NCBI GenBank assembly: GCA_020832305.1
Contig: JAFIEV010000089.1
Span: forward strand, 1 to 64,000
Reading direction: 5' to 3'
Length of the DNA stretch: 64,000 nt
DNA from: Cyclobacteriaceae bacterium
GTDB taxonomy: Bacteria; Bacteroidota; Bacteroidia; Cytophagales; Cyclobacteriaceae
A model generated the notes under the pieces. The model did no database searches. It saw only the letters and a program-made list of their open reading frames with translations, and was not told where the DNA came from. The position numbers were made by a program, and so were the translations under genes. Positions 45,873 through 56,383 of the stretch are shown here, piece after piece. Numbering within the stretch: position 1 is the first letter of the stretch; the number at the start of each line of letters is the position of its first letter.

Positions 45873-48224
45873 GTGCACATTGTAAATTACAATATTTTGA
45901 AAACATTGAAGTACTTTTTCTTGACCATTTTTCGCAATCTGGTGAAGTCATGCAATAAATCCTGCCTGCTGAAATGGATTGCGTTTTGTTGTATTTTTTT
46001 GCTGTTTAGTCCGATCTTATTTGTATTTCTTATTAAATCAGGTATCTCCGGACCTTTGCCTGATGACACTGTCTTAACAGAAATAAAAAGTATTGAAGCC
46101 TCCGAAGTTCTTGATAGAGAGGGAAGAACTCTGGGTAAATATTTTATTATAGACAGAAAGCCTATTGCACTTTCTGAAATATCGGTTGACGCTTTAAATG
46201 CACTGATCGCTACTGAAGACATAAGGTTTTACCAGCACAATGGAATTGATGGCAGAAGTTTGATAAGGGTATTTTTCAAAACAATTCTGTTACAAAAAGA
46301 GACTTCAGGAGGTGGCAGCACAATTACCCAGCAGTTGATTAAAAATCTGTTACCACGCAAGACTTATAAGTTTTTAAGCACTCCGGTAAATAAAGTCAGG
46401 GAAATGCTTACAGCCTTGAAAATTGAAAAACTGTATAGCAAAGATGAAATTCTCACACTTTACCTGAATACAGTTCCTTTCGGGGAAAATGTCTATGGAC
46501 TGGAAGCAGCTTCTCATCGGTATTTCAGTAAATCGGCGCGAGATCTTCAAACACATGAAGCAGCCTGTCTTGTGGGAATACTCAAAGCCAATACCTGGTA
46601 CAATCCCAGGGTGCACCCAGAACGCGCTTTAGTGCGTCGTAATACGGTGTTGGCCCTTATGCTAAAACATGGATTTATTAACGATGAGAAATATTTTTCC
46701 AGCAAACAAATGCCCATTGGTCTTAATTACGCTTCTGTATCACTAAACGACGGTTTAGCTCCCTATTTCAGGTCATATTTGGTTGCACTTATTAAAAATA
46801 TTTTGTCTGAGAAAGAGCAGCAACCTTATGGAAGTTACAATTTGTACACCAGTGGATTAAAAATTCACACTACCATTGACAGCCGACTGCAAGCTATGGC
46901 TGAAAATGCTATGCTAAAGCAAATGCAATCGCTCCAGGATGTTTTTGATGGACATTGGTCACAGACAAAACCATGGAAGGCAAATCCTGATATTCTTCAA
47001 AGGGCTATTCAAAATTCTACGGTCTATAAGCAGCATTTAAACAGTGGATTGAGTCACGAGGAAATCATTCAAAAATTGCAGCAGAAAAAGGACATGGAAA
47101 TTTTTACATGGCAGGGAACAAGGCTGACGAATATGAGCAGTATAGATTCTATTATGCACTATCTTATGTTTTTACAGGCAGGTATGGTGGCATTGGAACC
47201 ATCTACCGGCCATGTTAAAGCTTGGGTTGGGGGCATAAATCATCATTATTTCAAATTTGATCATGTCAATATGCAAACCCGCAGGCAGGTGGGCTCAACT
47301 TTTAAACCTATATTATATGCCACTGCACTTGAACAGGGTATTTTGCCTTGCGAATATTACAATGCTATGCAGGATACTTATATCGAAAATGGTAAAGAGT
47401 GGACACCGGCAAATTCCGACGGAAATCACGAAGGGTATTATACCCTGTTGAATGCCCTGTCGAAGAGTATGAATACCGTTTCAGCTAAATTGATTCAACA
47501 GACGGGTGTAAACGAAGTTATTCAGACAGCACGTAAACTGGGTGTTCAAAATCCAATACCGGAAGTACCTTCTATTGCACTTGGAACTGCAAGTTTGTCT
47601 TTAATTGAAATGACGGCCGCCTATGCGGCTTTTGAAAATGAAGGCAGAAGCACTAACCCTGTTTTTATCCTTAAAATTGAAGACCGGCACGGCAATATAA
47701 TTTGGGAGCAACCGAAAACGATCTCTCATCAGGCGATAAGTGTACAAACCAGTAAAATAATACTTGAAATGCTGAAAAAAGTAGTCGATGAAGGTACCGC
47801 TCAAAGGTTGAGAACTCAGTATAATATCAGGGCTGATGTTGCAGGTAAGACCGGAACAACACAGAATAATGCCGATGGTTGGTTTATTGGAATACTTCCT
47901 GACCTGGTTTGTGGTATATGGGTAGGTGCAGACGATCCTTCTATACATTTCAGGTCTACAAACCTTGGTCAGGGTGCTAATACAGCATTGCCAATCTTCG
48001 CAAATTTCATGAAGCAATACAATCAAGACCAAAATAATTTTTTTCCACCAGTGGATCCGGAAATAGCTGAATTGCTGGACTGCGATGCATACGAAGATCA
48101 AAACGCCAATTTTTTTGACCGATTGGTAAACAGTAAAACTTTTCAGATATTAAAGAGAAATAAGGAAAACAAAGAAAAGAAAAGAAGGTTTTGGCAAAGA
48201 AATAAAGATAAAAAAAACAATTAA
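45873..48224 (+). CDS. Class A penicillin-binding protein (PBP1A-type transglycosylase/transpeptidase)
   Basis: This bifunctional peptidoglycan synthase is anchored by one N-terminal membrane helix (about residues 34-55). The glycosyltransferase domain has catalytic Glu115 in IATEDIRFYQHNGIDG, and GGGSTITQQLIKNLL at residues 147-160. The transpeptidase domain has SxxK at Ser475 (VGSTFKP), SxN at Ser532 (KSMNT) and KTG at Lys659. The C-terminus is lysine-rich. No ATG lies in the right place: the frame begins with GTG at 45873, and TTG at 45897 is an alternative start. peptidase T follows 15 bp later. Confidence 0.93.
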   Translation: MHIVNYNILKTLKYFFLTIFRNLVKSCNKSCLLKWIAFCCIFLLFSPILFVFLIKSGISGPLPDDTVLTEIKSIEASEVLDREGRTLGKYFIIDRKPIALSEISVDALNALIATEDIRFYQHNGIDGRSLIRVFFKTILLQKETSGGGSTITQQLIKNLLPRKTYKFLSTPVNKVREMLTALKIEKLYSKDEILTLYLNTVPFGENVYGLEAASHRYFSKSARDLQTHEAACLVGILKANTWYNPRVHPERALVRRNTVLALMLKHGFINDEKYFSSKQMPIGLNYASVSLNDGLAPYFRSYLVALIKNILSEKEQQPYGSYNLYTSGLKIHTTIDSRLQAMAENAMLKQMQSLQDVFDGHWSQTKPWKANPDILQRAIQNSTVYKQHLNSGLSHEEIIQKLQQKKDMEIFTWQGTRLTNMSSIDSIMHYLMFLQAGMVALEPSTGHVKAWVGGINHHYFKFDHVNMQTRRQVGSTFKPILYATALEQGILPCEYYNAMQDTYIENGKEWTPANSDGNHEGYYTLLNALSKSMNTVSAKLIQQTGVNEVIQTARKLGVQNPIPEVPSIALGTASLSLIEMTAAYAAFENEGRSTNPVFILKIEDRHGNIIWEQPKTISHQAISVQTSKIILEMLKKVVDEGTAQRLRTQYNIRADVAGKTGTTQNNADGWFIGILPDLVCGIWVGADDPSIHFRSTNLGQGANTALPIFANFMKQYNQDQNNFFPPVDPEIAELLDCDAYEDQNANFFDRLVNSKTFQILKRNKENKEKKRRFWQRNKDKKNN

Positions 48225-48239
48225 TTACTTTAAATATAT

Positions 48240-49490
48240 ATGGATAATAAGTTGATAAACAGATTTTTAAAATATGTAAGCATAGACACACAGTCTGATG
48301 AAACCAAAAAAAACTGTCCAAGTACTGAAAAGCAATGGGAACTGGCTAATTTGTTGTTCAGTGAGCTCACAGAATTGGGTTTACAGGATATTGCTATTGA
48401 TAAAAATGCATATGTTACAGCTACACTTCCGTCAAATACAGACAAGGATACCCCAGTAGTTGGATTTATTTCACACATGGATACCAGCCCTGATATGAGT
48501 GGAAAAGATGTAAAACCCCGCATCATTCATAATTACCAAGGTCAGGACATCATATTGGATGAGCCCGCCGGCATTATTTTAAAAACTTCTGAATTTCCGG
48601 AGCTTCTGAGATATATCGGGCAAGACCTTATAACTACAAACGGCACTACTTTACTAGGGGCAGATGATAAAGCCGGTATTGCTGAGATCGTAACAGCTAT
48701 GGAGTATTTAATTCAACATCCTGAAATCAAACATGGAACCATTAAAATTGGCTTTACTCCGGATGAAGAAATTGGCCGGGGAGCTGATCTTTTTGATGTG
48801 AAATCTTTTAATGCTGATTTTGCCTATACAGTTGATGGCGGGCAAATAGGTGAATTGGAATATGAGAATTTTAACGCTGCATTGGCAAGCATACAAATTC
48901 AGGGAAGAAACGTACACCCTGGCACGGCCAAAGATCAAATGATCAATGCACTTCTTTTGGGAATGGAACTTAATATGATGCTCCCCCCGCATCAGCGGCC
49001 AGGCCATACAGAGGGATACGAGGGTTTTTTTCACCTGATTGATTTCCATGGAACAGTAGAATCGGTCGGTATGAGGTATATTATACGAGATCATGACTGG
49101 GATAAATTTGAAGGTAAAAAGAAACTCATTCAGGAAACAGTGAATTTTTTAAACCTTAAACATGGAGACAGGTATACGCTTGTACTGCAGGATCAATATT
49201 TCAATATGAAAGAAAAAATTGAGCCCGTAAGATACATAGTTGATATTGCAGAACAAGCCATGAAAGAGGTTGGTGTTTCTGTTATAAAAAAGCCCATCAG
49301 AGGGGGAACTGATGGGAGTAAGTTGTCATTTATGGGATTGCCCTGTCCAAATATTTTTGCAGGTGGTCATAATTTTCATGGGAAGTACGAGTACATTCCG
49401 GTCCAATCCATGGAAAAATCTGTCCGGGTTATTGTAAAGATTTGCGAATTGGTTGCCAAAGTAGAAGTAAAAAGTCCGAAAGCTATTTAA
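48240..49490 (+). CDS. pepT: Peptidase T (tripeptide aminopeptidase)
   Basis: This 416-residue zinc M20 peptidase removes N-terminal residues from tripeptides. The metal site is built from [14 protein letters not shown] (His and Asp), [14 protein letters not shown] (bridging Asp) and [12 protein letters not shown] (Glu base plus ligand). The distinctive PepT run [19 protein letters not shown] is present. The lid domain is complete. The gene follows the PBP gene by 15 bp, so they may be cotranscribed. It ends with an 8-bp overlap with convergent msrA. Confidence 0.96.
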   Translation: MDNKLINRFLKYVSIDTQSDETKKNCPSTEKQWELANLLFSELTELGLQDIAIDKNAYVTATLPSNTDKDTPVVGFISHMDTSPDMSGKDVKPRIIHNYQGQDIILDEPAGIILKTSEFPELLRYIGQDLITTNGTTLLGADDKAGIAEIVTAMEYLIQHPEIKHGTIKIGFTPDEEIGRGADLFDVKSFNADFAYTVDGGQIGELEYENFNAALASIQIQGRNVHPGTAKDQMINALLLGMELNMMLPPHQRPGHTEGYEGFFHLIDFHGTVESVGMRYIIRDHDWDKFEGKKKLIQETVNFLNLKHGDRYTLVLQDQYFNMKEKIEPVRYIVDIAEQAMKEVGVSVIKKPIRGGTDGSKLSFMGLPCPNIFAGGHNFHGKYEYIPVQSMEKSVRVIVKICELVAKVEVKSPKAI

Positions 49491-50154
49491 GTTTGTCCTT
49501 AAATACCTTTTTGAATTTGTCAACTTTTGGACGAATTACGAAAGCACAATAAGGCTGGTTTCCATTTAGTTGAAAATACTCCTGATGATAGTCTTCTGCT
49601 TCGTAAAATTTTTCTAAAGGTGATATTTCTGTAACGATTGGATCGTTCCAGATGGCGGCCTTATCTAATTCTTTTTTATACTTTTCAGCCAGCTGATTTT
49701 GCACCTGATCGTGGTAAAAAATCACAGAACGGTATTGCGTGCCAATGTCATTTCCCTGGCGATTAAGTGTTGTAGGGTCATGAGTTTGCCAGAAAACCTC
49801 CAACAATTCGTCAAAACCAATTACCTTCGGATCATAATAGATTTGTACTACTTCAGCATGGCCGGTAGTTCCGGTACAAACTTCTTTATAAGTTGGATTA
49901 TTTACATGTCCTCCACTATAACCCGAAACCACTTTGTGCACTCCCTTAAGATTCTCAAATATGGCTTCTGTACACCAGAAACATCCATTTCCAAAAGTTG
50001 CTATTTCAAGATTTTCCATATGTATTAAATGCTTATCATTTTTTTCCTTAGACTTCTTATCTGTTTGTGCCTGTGAACAGCCATAAAATACCGTAAACAG
50101 CAACAAGGAAAATAAAAGACGCTGAGTAAATTTTAACATTGTCATGTTTTTCAT
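49483..50154 (-). CDS. msrA: Lipoprotein-type peptide-methionine (S)-S-oxide reductase
   Basis: MsrA repairs oxidised methionine. The 223-residue protein has a lipoprotein signal with lipobox FYGC (Cys26), so it acts in the envelope rather than the cytoplasm. The catalytic Cys58 is in [39 protein letters not shown] and [12 protein letters not shown] complete the family core. There is no fused MsrB domain. The start is ATG at 50154, with ATGs four and six codons later as alternatives. A terminator separates it from the TPR gene upstream. Confidence 0.95.
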   Translation of the reverse strand: MKNMTMLKFTQRLLFSLLLFTVFYGCSQAQTDKKSKEKNDKHLIHMENLEIATFGNGCFWCTEAIFENLKGVHKVVSGYSGGHVNNPTYKEVCTGTTGHAEVVQIYYDPKVIGFDELLEVFWQTHDPTTLNRQGNDIGTQYRSVIFYHDQVQNQLAEKYKKELDKAAIWNDPIVTEISPLEKFYEAEDYHQEYFQLNGNQPYCAFVIRPKVDKFKKVFKDKLK

Positions 50155-50224
50155 CCATTCATTTCCTTTCCAACTTCTATAAATGGGAAAAGGTTTACAA
50201 TATTGTCGGGAATGCGAATAATAA

Positions 50225-50257
50225 AAAAGCAGAAAGCTTTTTAAACCTTCTGCTTTT
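50225..50257 (-). terminator. Intrinsic terminator of the TPR gene
   Basis: AAAAGCAGAA pairs with TTCTGCTTTT across a 13-nt loop. On the minus strand a run of six T follows the stem. It lies about 25 bp after the stop codon at 50281. Confidence 0.85.
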
Positions 50258-50280
50258 ACTTTTATATACTTTTGAAATAA

Positions 50281-51468
50281 CTACTCGTCGTAGTCAGCTC
50301 CTCTTATTGCTCTTACTTTTTCTTCCATAGCTTTTGCTTTGTCATTCATACGCAGACGCGTGTAAACAGCCAATAAGGATTCCATCAGGCTGATGTCATC
50401 ATTTTTAATTTCATATGCTTTTTCCAGATAAGGAAGCGATTTTTTAAAGTTTTCCTGAGAACGTTCAGCGTATTCGTCAACTTTTTCATTATATTCTTTC
50501 ATTGACATATTGTTGAGATCTTTAAGAATCTCAGCCGCTTTATTAAACCATTGAATTCCTGCGTAAAAATTGGCCTCGTAGTAGTCGGGTTTCAATTGTA
50601 CTGCTTTACTGAAATTCTCGTATGCTTCATCAGGTCTTTCCTCATAGTAAAAAAGATAGCCTAATTGATAATAGAGCACAGGATCGTTGGGATTTTCTTT
50701 AATTGATTCAGTCAGTGCCAATCGGGCTTCATCTGTTTTCTGCATTGTAATGAGTACTGAAACCCGTTCTTGCTGAAGTGCATCATCATCGGGATACCTT
50801 TCAAGCGCCTTCATAATAGTAGCGAGCGCTTTATCATTGTCTTCTTTTTGAGCTCTGTACACGTAAATAAGAGTTTTGTATACATCGAGCATTTCAGTAT
50901 AATCAGTTTCAGCCAGCTTTTCGTACATTCCAAGCGCTTCATCCCACATATCTGCCATCTGGGCTGCAGTACCGCCATATAAAAGTGCAATGGTATCACC
51001 AGGCATAACCTTGAGCGCATTGAAAAATTCCTCGTAAGCCAAGGCATAGTCGTCATCTCCGTAGGCTTCAGCACCGTTGTTAATAACCACACTGTACAAT
51101 TGTTGCATTTCCTGGTCGGTATAAACAACCCATATCGAGTTCTCTCTTTCAAACTTTCGCACATTGTGAAAAGCTTCGATAGCTATATCCAGTGCATTAG
51201 GCGCAAGTTTGTTATACTCACCTTCGTCCGTGTAAATGGCCTTGTAGATTCTGCCTTTGTTGTACCAGGCTTTCCCATCCTCGGCTACTTTACCTTTGTG
51301 GTTTACTTCAAATGCGAGGTCTATTTCGGCCTTTGCATTATCTAATTTGCCTTGATTGAGCATAGCCTCTGCCCTGGGCACTTTTCCTTTAGGGTTATAC
51401 TGAGCAATGGCCCAGGTGTTTGCTGCCAAAAAAATGGCTAAAAGTAAAATAATGTTTTGCGTTTTCAT
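50281..51468 (-). CDS. Secreted TPR-repeat protein
   Basis: This 395-residue protein has a Sec signal (IILLLAIFLAANTWAIAQ) and at least seven TPR helix pairs. Examples are PKGKVPRAEAMLNQGKLDNA, YDDDDYALAYEEFFNALKVM-like segments, and NPNDPVLYYQLGYLFYYEER with PDEAYENFSKAVQLKPDYYE. It is probably periplasmic or attached to the outer membrane as a protein-protein scaffold. No enzymatic domain is visible and no partner is suggested by position. gyrA lies 72 bp upstream on the same strand. Confidence 0.85.
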   Translation of the reverse strand: MKTQNIILLLAIFLAANTWAIAQYNPKGKVPRAEAMLNQGKLDNAKAEIDLAFEVNHKGKVAEDGKAWYNKGRIYKAIYTDEGEYNKLAPNALDIAIEAFHNVRKFERENSIWVVYTDQEMQQLYSVVINNGAEAYGDDDYALAYEEFFNALKVMPGDTIALLYGGTAAQMADMWDEALGMYEKLAETDYTEMLDVYKTLIYVYRAQKEDNDKALATIMKALERYPDDDALQQERVSVLITMQKTDEARLALTESIKENPNDPVLYYQLGYLFYYEERPDEAYENFSKAVQLKPDYYEANFYAGIQWFNKAAEILKDLNNMSMKEYNEKVDEYAERSQENFKKSLPYLEKAYEIKNDDISLMESLLAVYTRLRMNDKAKAMEEKVRAIRGADYDE

Positions 51469-51540
51469 AAAAACTAAAATTTCAAATGTTCAGCAAAAAA
51501 AACTCATTTATCATTAATAATCAAAAGAATAAAGTGAATA

Positions 51541-54048
51541 TTAATCTTTTTCCTCACTTTTTTCTTCATCGTGGTCTTCAGCAATTTCATCTTCATCGCC
51601 AATTATTCTCACAATGGTTTGTATGGATGAAATTTCATCAGATTCATTTAACCTGATAAGTTTTACACCCTGGGTATTTCTGCCCATTACCCTGAGCTCA
51701 GCAATTCTCAGACGTATGGTAATTCCCAGTTTGGTAATAATCATTAATTCATCGTTGTCTGTTACCTCCCTGATGCCTACGAGTTCACCGGTTTTTGATG
51801 TAATATTAAGTGTTTTTACACCTTTTCCACCCCGGTTGGTTTTGCGATAGTCATCAATGGAAGAGCGTTTGCCATACCCTTGCTGAGAGACCACGAGTAA
51901 CTGTGCATCTTCTCTCTCTACACAAACCATGCCGATTACACTATCCTCTGGACCATCTAATGTTATACCCCTTACACCGGTGGCAGTTCTGCCCATAGGT
52001 CGCACATTGTCTTCACTGAAATGAATGGCCCTTCCCGATTTCAGTGCAATAATAATGTGATTGTTGCCATTGGTGAGGTTTACCGCCAGAAGTTTATCTC
52101 CTTCATTTATATTGATGGCATTTATTCCATTGGATCTCGGTCGGCTGTAGGCCTCAAGAGAGGTCTTTTTAATGGTGCCTTTTTCAGTACACATAATGAT
52201 AAAGTTATTGTTTACATATTCTTTATCATCGAGTTTTCTGACATTTATCACGGCTCTTACTGAATCACCAGATTCAATATTGATTAAGTTTTGCAGAGGC
52301 CGTCCCTTGGCATTTTTACCAGCTTCGGGTACTTCGTAAACCTTAAGCCAGAAAAGCTTGCCATAATGGGTAAAAATCAACAGATAACTGTGCGTAGAGG
52401 CAATAAATAAATGCTCGGTAAAGTCATCGACCTTGGTTGCAGCTCCTCTGCTTCCGGTTCCTCCTCTACCCTGCGTTCTGAATTCGCTTAATACCGTTCT
52501 TTTAATGTAACCCTGATTGGAGATGGTTATCGCCATTTCTTCGTCGGGTACAATATCCTCAATACCTATATCATCGGCACTGTGAACGATTTCTGTTCTG
52601 CGCTCATCTCCAAATCTTTCTTTGACTTGGGTAAGTTCGTCTTTGATCAACTGCATTCGCAGCTCTACCTTTGATAGAATTTCGAGATACCAGGCAATCT
52701 GCTTTTTAATCTCATCATACTCTTTCTGTATTTTCTCTCTTTCAAGGCCGGTAAGTCTTTGCAACCTCATATCCAATATTGCCCTTGCCTGAATTTCGGT
52801 AAGTTCAAAATTGCTCATTAACCCAAATCTGGCTTCTTCCGGATCTTTGGATTCTCTGATAAGTTTAATTACTGCATCCAGGTTGTCTAGTGCAATAAGG
52901 TAACCTTCTAAAATATGCGCCCGTTTTTCTGCTTCGGACAATTCATATTCGGTTCTTCGTATGATTACTTCATGTCTGTGTTCTACAAAGTGTTGTATGA
53001 GTTGCTTCAGGTTTAAGGTTTGTGGCTTTCCTTTAACCAGGGCTACATTGTTTACTCCAAAAGAACTTTGCAGCTGGGTATACTTGAATAAATTGTTCAA
53101 TACTATGTTGGGGATAGCATCTTTTTTCAGATCATAAACGATGCGAAGACCATTTCTGTCAGATTCATCCCGGATATCAGAGATCCCCTCTATTTTCTTT
53201 TCATTGACAAGTGCAGCTGTCTTTTCAATCATCATGGCCTTATTGACCATGTAGGGTATTTCAGTAACTACTATTTGATCTTTTCCCGTTTTTGTGGTAT
53301 CGAATGTAGCCTTGGCCCGCATTACCACACGCCCTCTTCCAGTCTCAAATGCTTCCTTTACACCTTGATAGCCATAGATAATACCCCCGGTAGGGAAATC
53401 AGGCGCTTTTATGTATTTAATAAGCTCTGGAATAGTAATGTCTCTGTTATCGATGTATGCCACTACACCATCAATGGTTTCCACAATATTATGAGGAGGC
53501 ATATTGGTGGCCATCCCTACTGCAATACCTGATGCTCCATTTAAGAGGAGGTTAGGAAGGTTTGCGGGAAGTACGGTGGGTTCTTTGGTAGAATCGTCGA
53601 AATTAGGCTGGAAATCTACTGTGTTTTTATTGATGTCGTTTAATAACTCATCACTAATCCTTCTCAAGCGTGCTTCTGTGTAACGCATTGCAGCCGGCGG
53701 GTCACCATCTATAGAACCAAAGTTACCCTGACCATCCACCAGCGGATATCGAAGTGACCAGTCCTGTGCCATTCTTACCATAGTATCATATACAGAGGCA
53801 TCTCCGTGCGGATGGTATTTGCCGAGCACTTCACCGACAATCCTTGCTGATTTTTTATAGGAACGGTTGTAACTCAGTCCCAATTCAAGCATTCCAAATA
53901 ATACCCTTCGATGCACTGGTTTTAATCCGTCTCTCACATCAGGAAGTGCCCTTGAAACTATTACCGACATGGAATAGTCGATATAGGCACCTCTCATTTC
54001 ATCCTCTATATTAATAGGGATTATGTTTTCGTTTGCTCCTACTGCCAT
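51541..54048 (-). CDS. gyrA: DNA gyrase subunit A
   Basis: GyrA cuts and rejoins DNA in the negative-supercoiling reaction with GyrB. The 835-residue protein has the catalytic tyrosine Tyr123 in [10 protein letters not shown], the QRDR sequence [20 protein letters not shown] (residues 77-95), and the C-terminal beta-pinwheel, including the GyrA-box-like [11 protein letters not shown]. An acidic tail ends the protein. At the position of E. coli Ser83 there is Ala84, with Ser85 next. The GyrA box and C-terminal length argue for gyrase and not topoisomerase IV. Confidence 0.96.
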   Translation of the reverse strand: MAVGANENIIPINIEDEMRGAYIDYSMSVIVSRALPDVRDGLKPVHRRVLFGMLELGLSYNRSYKKSARIVGEVLGKYHPHGDASVYDTMVRMAQDWSLRYPLVDGQGNFGSIDGDPPAAMRYTEARLRRISDELLNDINKNTVDFQPNFDDSTKEPTVLPANLPNLLLNGASGIAVGMATNMPPHNIVETIDGVVAYIDNRDITIPELIKYIKAPDFPTGGIIYGYQGVKEAFETGRGRVVMRAKATFDTTKTGKDQIVVTEIPYMVNKAMMIEKTAALVNEKKIEGISDIRDESDRNGLRIVYDLKKDAIPNIVLNNLFKYTQLQSSFGVNNVALVKGKPQTLNLKQLIQHFVEHRHEVIIRRTEYELSEAEKRAHILEGYLIALDNLDAVIKLIRESKDPEEARFGLMSNFELTEIQARAILDMRLQRLTGLEREKIQKEYDEIKKQIAWYLEILSKVELRMQLIKDELTQVKERFGDERRTEIVHSADDIGIEDIVPDEEMAITISNQGYIKRTVLSEFRTQGRGGTGSRGAATKVDDFTEHLFIASTHSYLLIFTHYGKLFWLKVYEVPEAGKNAKGRPLQNLINIESGDSVRAVINVRKLDDKEYVNNNFIIMCTEKGTIKKTSLEAYSRPRSNGINAININEGDKLLAVNLTNGNNHIIIALKSGRAIHFSEDNVRPMGRTATGVRGITLDGPEDSVIGMVCVEREDAQLLVVSQQGYGKRSSIDDYRKTNRGGKGVKTLNITSKTGELVGIREVTDNDELMIITKLGITIRLRIAELRVMGRNTQGVKLIRLNESDEISSIQTIVRIIGDEDEIAEDHDEEKSEEKD

Positions 54049-54131
54049 TATATAATAAAAATTGCTGGAATATTCCGGCGCGAATTTATAAAATTTCCTA
54101 TGGAATACCTACACTTCTTCAATTAAAGCTA

Positions 54132-55193
54132 TTAGTATCCCCCACTGATTTTACCTTTATTTCTGTTTTTCTGACGGTGTAACTTAGGATATAGCTCACC
54201 TATTTTTGGGTTTTGCTTTTTCCATATCGGTTGTCCGCGAAATTCTCGGCCATCATGAACATGCTTTAATTGAACCCTGCATGATTTAACTGGACAACGC
54301 GGTATTTCAGGGTACTTTATCCGAATACCAACATTAACATAAAGTCCTGAATTTCTGTGGGCTATTGATTCAGGAACTGTTCCATTGGGGAGTTCCGGCA
54401 ATTGCATAAGATAATTCTTGAAATCATAGGAAGGCCTAATGAATAACCAAAAGTATTCCGAAAACTCGTACTCAATAGGTATTCCAAGGTTAAAATACAA
54501 ACCATGTTCCATTTGGTTTCTGTCAAAGGCTTTTCCATAGCGAATAGCGCCAATCTGCATATCAAGATGGTATACCCAACCTTTAAAATCATAAACCATG
54601 GCCCCCATGGTAAAATAATACCGGCTCAGCGAAGTATTGTTAAAATCAGGAATATAGGGTTCTTCTAAAGGTAAATGGGCATTTAATTGATTTAGGCGGT
54701 GCATTTCATAAACCAGCCCCCCGCCTATTTTAAACCTGTTAATATCAAGTTGCAGACCTATTTGGAAAGGAATGTTGTAACCACTACCGCCAAACTTCAA
54801 CGAAACAGTATCCAAAGGAATTATATTAAAATTATCAGGGTCTGTTGTTCCGGTGTTCAGGCGTGGTGCATTTAACCAATGACTTATGCCACTATATCTA
54901 TAGGTGCCATCAGGTTCCTGTGCAATATTTCCATTGTATAACAATCCACCGGAATAGTGTGAAATGTTGCCTTCATTAAGCTCATGTCTGTAGTAGGTGC
55001 GTCCATATCCGCTCGACATGGTAAGTGAAAACTTATTTAATATTGCCCTTACGGGACTTCTTTTGATTTCAGGCTCACCATAAGCCTGATAGGGATTAAA
55101 GCCTTGAGCCTTCACATTTTTGCCTGTGCCTGCCATAAATAAAATTATACAGCAAGGTAATATGTACCTGATAATTGTATTTGGAATCTTCAT
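54132..55193 (-). CDS. Outer-membrane beta-barrel-like protein with basic cysteine tail
   Basis: This 353-residue protein has a signal peptide (to about residue 29, VKAQG). The body is rich in aromatic/glycine alternation, typical of an outer-membrane barrel: LTMSSGYGRTYYRHEL, FQIGLQLDINRFKIGGGLVY and YFNLGIPIEYEFSEYFWLF. After the last strand (NSGLYVNVGIRIKYPE) there is a 56-residue tail. It begins PRCPVKSC (Cys300 and Cys305), continues RVQLKHVHDGREFRGQPIW and ends with many lysines and arginines. I recognise no named family, though similar tails occur in related genomes as I recall. The tail would face the periplasm and could bind peptidoglycan. gyrA follows 83 bp downstream. Confidence 0.75.
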   Translation of the reverse strand: MKIPNTIIRYILPCCIILFMAGTGKNVKAQGFNPYQAYGEPEIKRSPVRAILNKFSLTMSSGYGRTYYRHELNEGNISHYSGGLLYNGNIAQEPDGTYRYSGISHWLNAPRLNTGTTDPDNFNIIPLDTVSLKFGGSGYNIPFQIGLQLDINRFKIGGGLVYEMHRLNQLNAHLPLEEPYIPDFNNTSLSRYYFTMGAMVYDFKGWVYHLDMQIGAIRYGKAFDRNQMEHGLYFNLGIPIEYEFSEYFWLFIRPSYDFKNYLMQLPELPNGTVPESIAHRNSGLYVNVGIRIKYPEIPRCPVKSCRVQLKHVHDGREFRGQPIWKKQNPKIGELYPKLHRQKNRNKGKISGGY

Positions 55194-55588
55194 ACGTATA
55201 TTATGCCGAAATCAAAGGTCTTCAAGCAGCATATTTTCAGATAAATTAATTTCAATGCAAATCTAACTAAAGCTGGTTTTAAAACGGTTCCGTCTTCTCA
55301 ATTATTTCAAAGGTTAACAATTGATTTCAAAGGCTCTATTCTGTCACTGCCTGAAATGAGGTCATTCGCAATGACCGGTGAACCTTCGTAAGGAATAAAT
55401 CATAGATCTGAGTGCCATTTGTGCTGTGCCCGGTTTCATGACCGGCCATAATGGATATTTTGTTTTATATGAAGAAATCATTTACAAATTAAATTTCTCA
55501 CCCCAAATATCATCATTTTATCCCAATTAGTGATTTTAGATAACCATCCGTACATAATCATCCTGCTTTTCTCTGTTATTTTTGCAGT
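55194..55588. other. Gene-free region with inverted repeats upstream of the ABC export operon
   Basis: This 395-bp gap has two hairpin-forming sites: GGTCATT/AATGACC with a 3-nt loop (55360-55376), and CCGGT/ACCGG with a 6-nt loop (55430-55445). Both contain the octamer ATGACCGG (55371-55378 and 55438-55445). No tRNA or reading frame of note is seen. The region around the left end presumably carries the promoter of the minus-strand barrel gene. Confidence 0.5.
55577..55584 (+). promoter_or_regulatory. -7 promoter element before the ABC export operon
   Basis: TATTTTTG matches TAnnTTTG exactly. Transcription from here would begin at about 55589-55592, giving an 80-nt leader for the ATPase gene and a nearly leaderless start for the 28-codon ORF. 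No convincing -33 element. Confidence 0.4.
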
Positions 55589-55675
55589 ATGGAATTTTTC
55601 TTATACTCTACAGGCGGGACATACAACGGATATAGTGGTGATGAAGGATTTATTACAGCAGTTTACACAATATGA
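55589..55675 (+). CDS. Possible 28-residue leader peptide overlapping the ABC ATPase start
   Basis: ATG at 55589 opens a 28-codon frame (MEFFLYSTGGTYNGYSGDEG, then FITAVYTI). Its TGA overlaps the ATPase start codon as ATGA at 55672-55675. The overlap suggests translational coupling. The candidate -7 element lies only 5 bp before this ATG, so the peptide may instead be an artefact of an untranslated leader. No homologue is recognised. Confidence 0.3.
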   Translation: MEFFLYSTGGTYNGYSGDEGFITAVYTI

Positions 55676-56352
55676 TTACTTTACAAAATATTCATAAATC
55701 ATATCCTATGGGTAATCGTTCCCTACATGTCTTACAAGGCATTGATCTGCATATAGCTGCCGGTGAAATGGTTTCTATTATGGGTTCTTCAGGTTCGGGA
55801 AAATCTACCTTGCTTAATATTCTTGGCATACTTGATACTTATGATCAAGGAATGTACAAACTCGATACTACCCCTGTATACCGATTGTCAGAGAAACAGG
55901 CAGCTATGTACCGAAACCATTTTTTAGGTTTTGTTTTTCAGAGCTTTAATCTGTTGAATTTTAAAAACGCACTGGAAAATGTATCGCTTCCGCTTTACTA
56001 CCAAAAAGTTGGACGGAAAAAGCGAAATTTAAAAGCGCTGGAATATCTCGAAATGGTAGGACTTAAAGACTGGGCTCATCATATGCCTTCTGAAATGTCT
56101 GGTGGTCAAAAACAGCGGGTGGCCATAGCCAGGGCCCTCATCGCTAATCCCAAAGTAATTTTGGCCGACGAACCTACAGGTGCATTGGATTCGCAAACCA
56201 CTTTAGAAGTTATGGGTATTTTCAAGGAAGTACACAGTATGGGAAAAACCTTAATTATTGTGACCCATGAAGATGATATTGCGCATCAAACCCAAAGAAT
56301 TATTCGTCTGAAAGATGGCATTATTTTATCAGATGAATGCTTAGACAGATGA
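55672..56352 (+). CDS. ABC exporter ATP-binding protein (MacB/LolD type)
   Basis: This 226-residue cytoplasmic ATPase powers the two permeases downstream. The Walker A is GSSGSGKSTLLNILG (residues 38-52), the Q-loop lies in GFVFQSFNLLNF, the signature is MSGGQKQRVAIARALI and the Walker B is VILADEPTGALD. The insertion after the Q-loop and the tight length fit the LolD/MacB/SalX group. It is 31 bp upstream of the first permease, in an operon with a second permease and an HlyD-type adaptor. Confidence 0.94.
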   Translation: MITLQNIHKSYPMGNRSLHVLQGIDLHIAAGEMVSIMGSSGSGKSTLLNILGILDTYDQGMYKLDTTPVYRLSEKQAAMYRNHFLGFVFQSFNLLNFKNALENVSLPLYYQKVGRKKRNLKALEYLEMVGLKDWAHHMPSEMSGGQKQRVAIARALIANPKVILADEPTGALDSQTTLEVMGIFKEVHSMGKTLIIVTHEDDIAHQTQRIIRLKDGIILSDECLDR

Positions 56353-56383
56353 TAGCTACAATAAGTACATTAGCATTTTTTAT

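Noticed and set aside
47601-48101. 166-codon open frame on the minus strand
   Set aside because: It is opposite the transpeptidase domain with the KTG motif of the penicillin-binding protein.
54060-54085. TGGAATATTCC-type palindrome upstream of gyrA
   Set aside because: Short and AT-rich in the core, expected by chance; no second copy seen near related genes.
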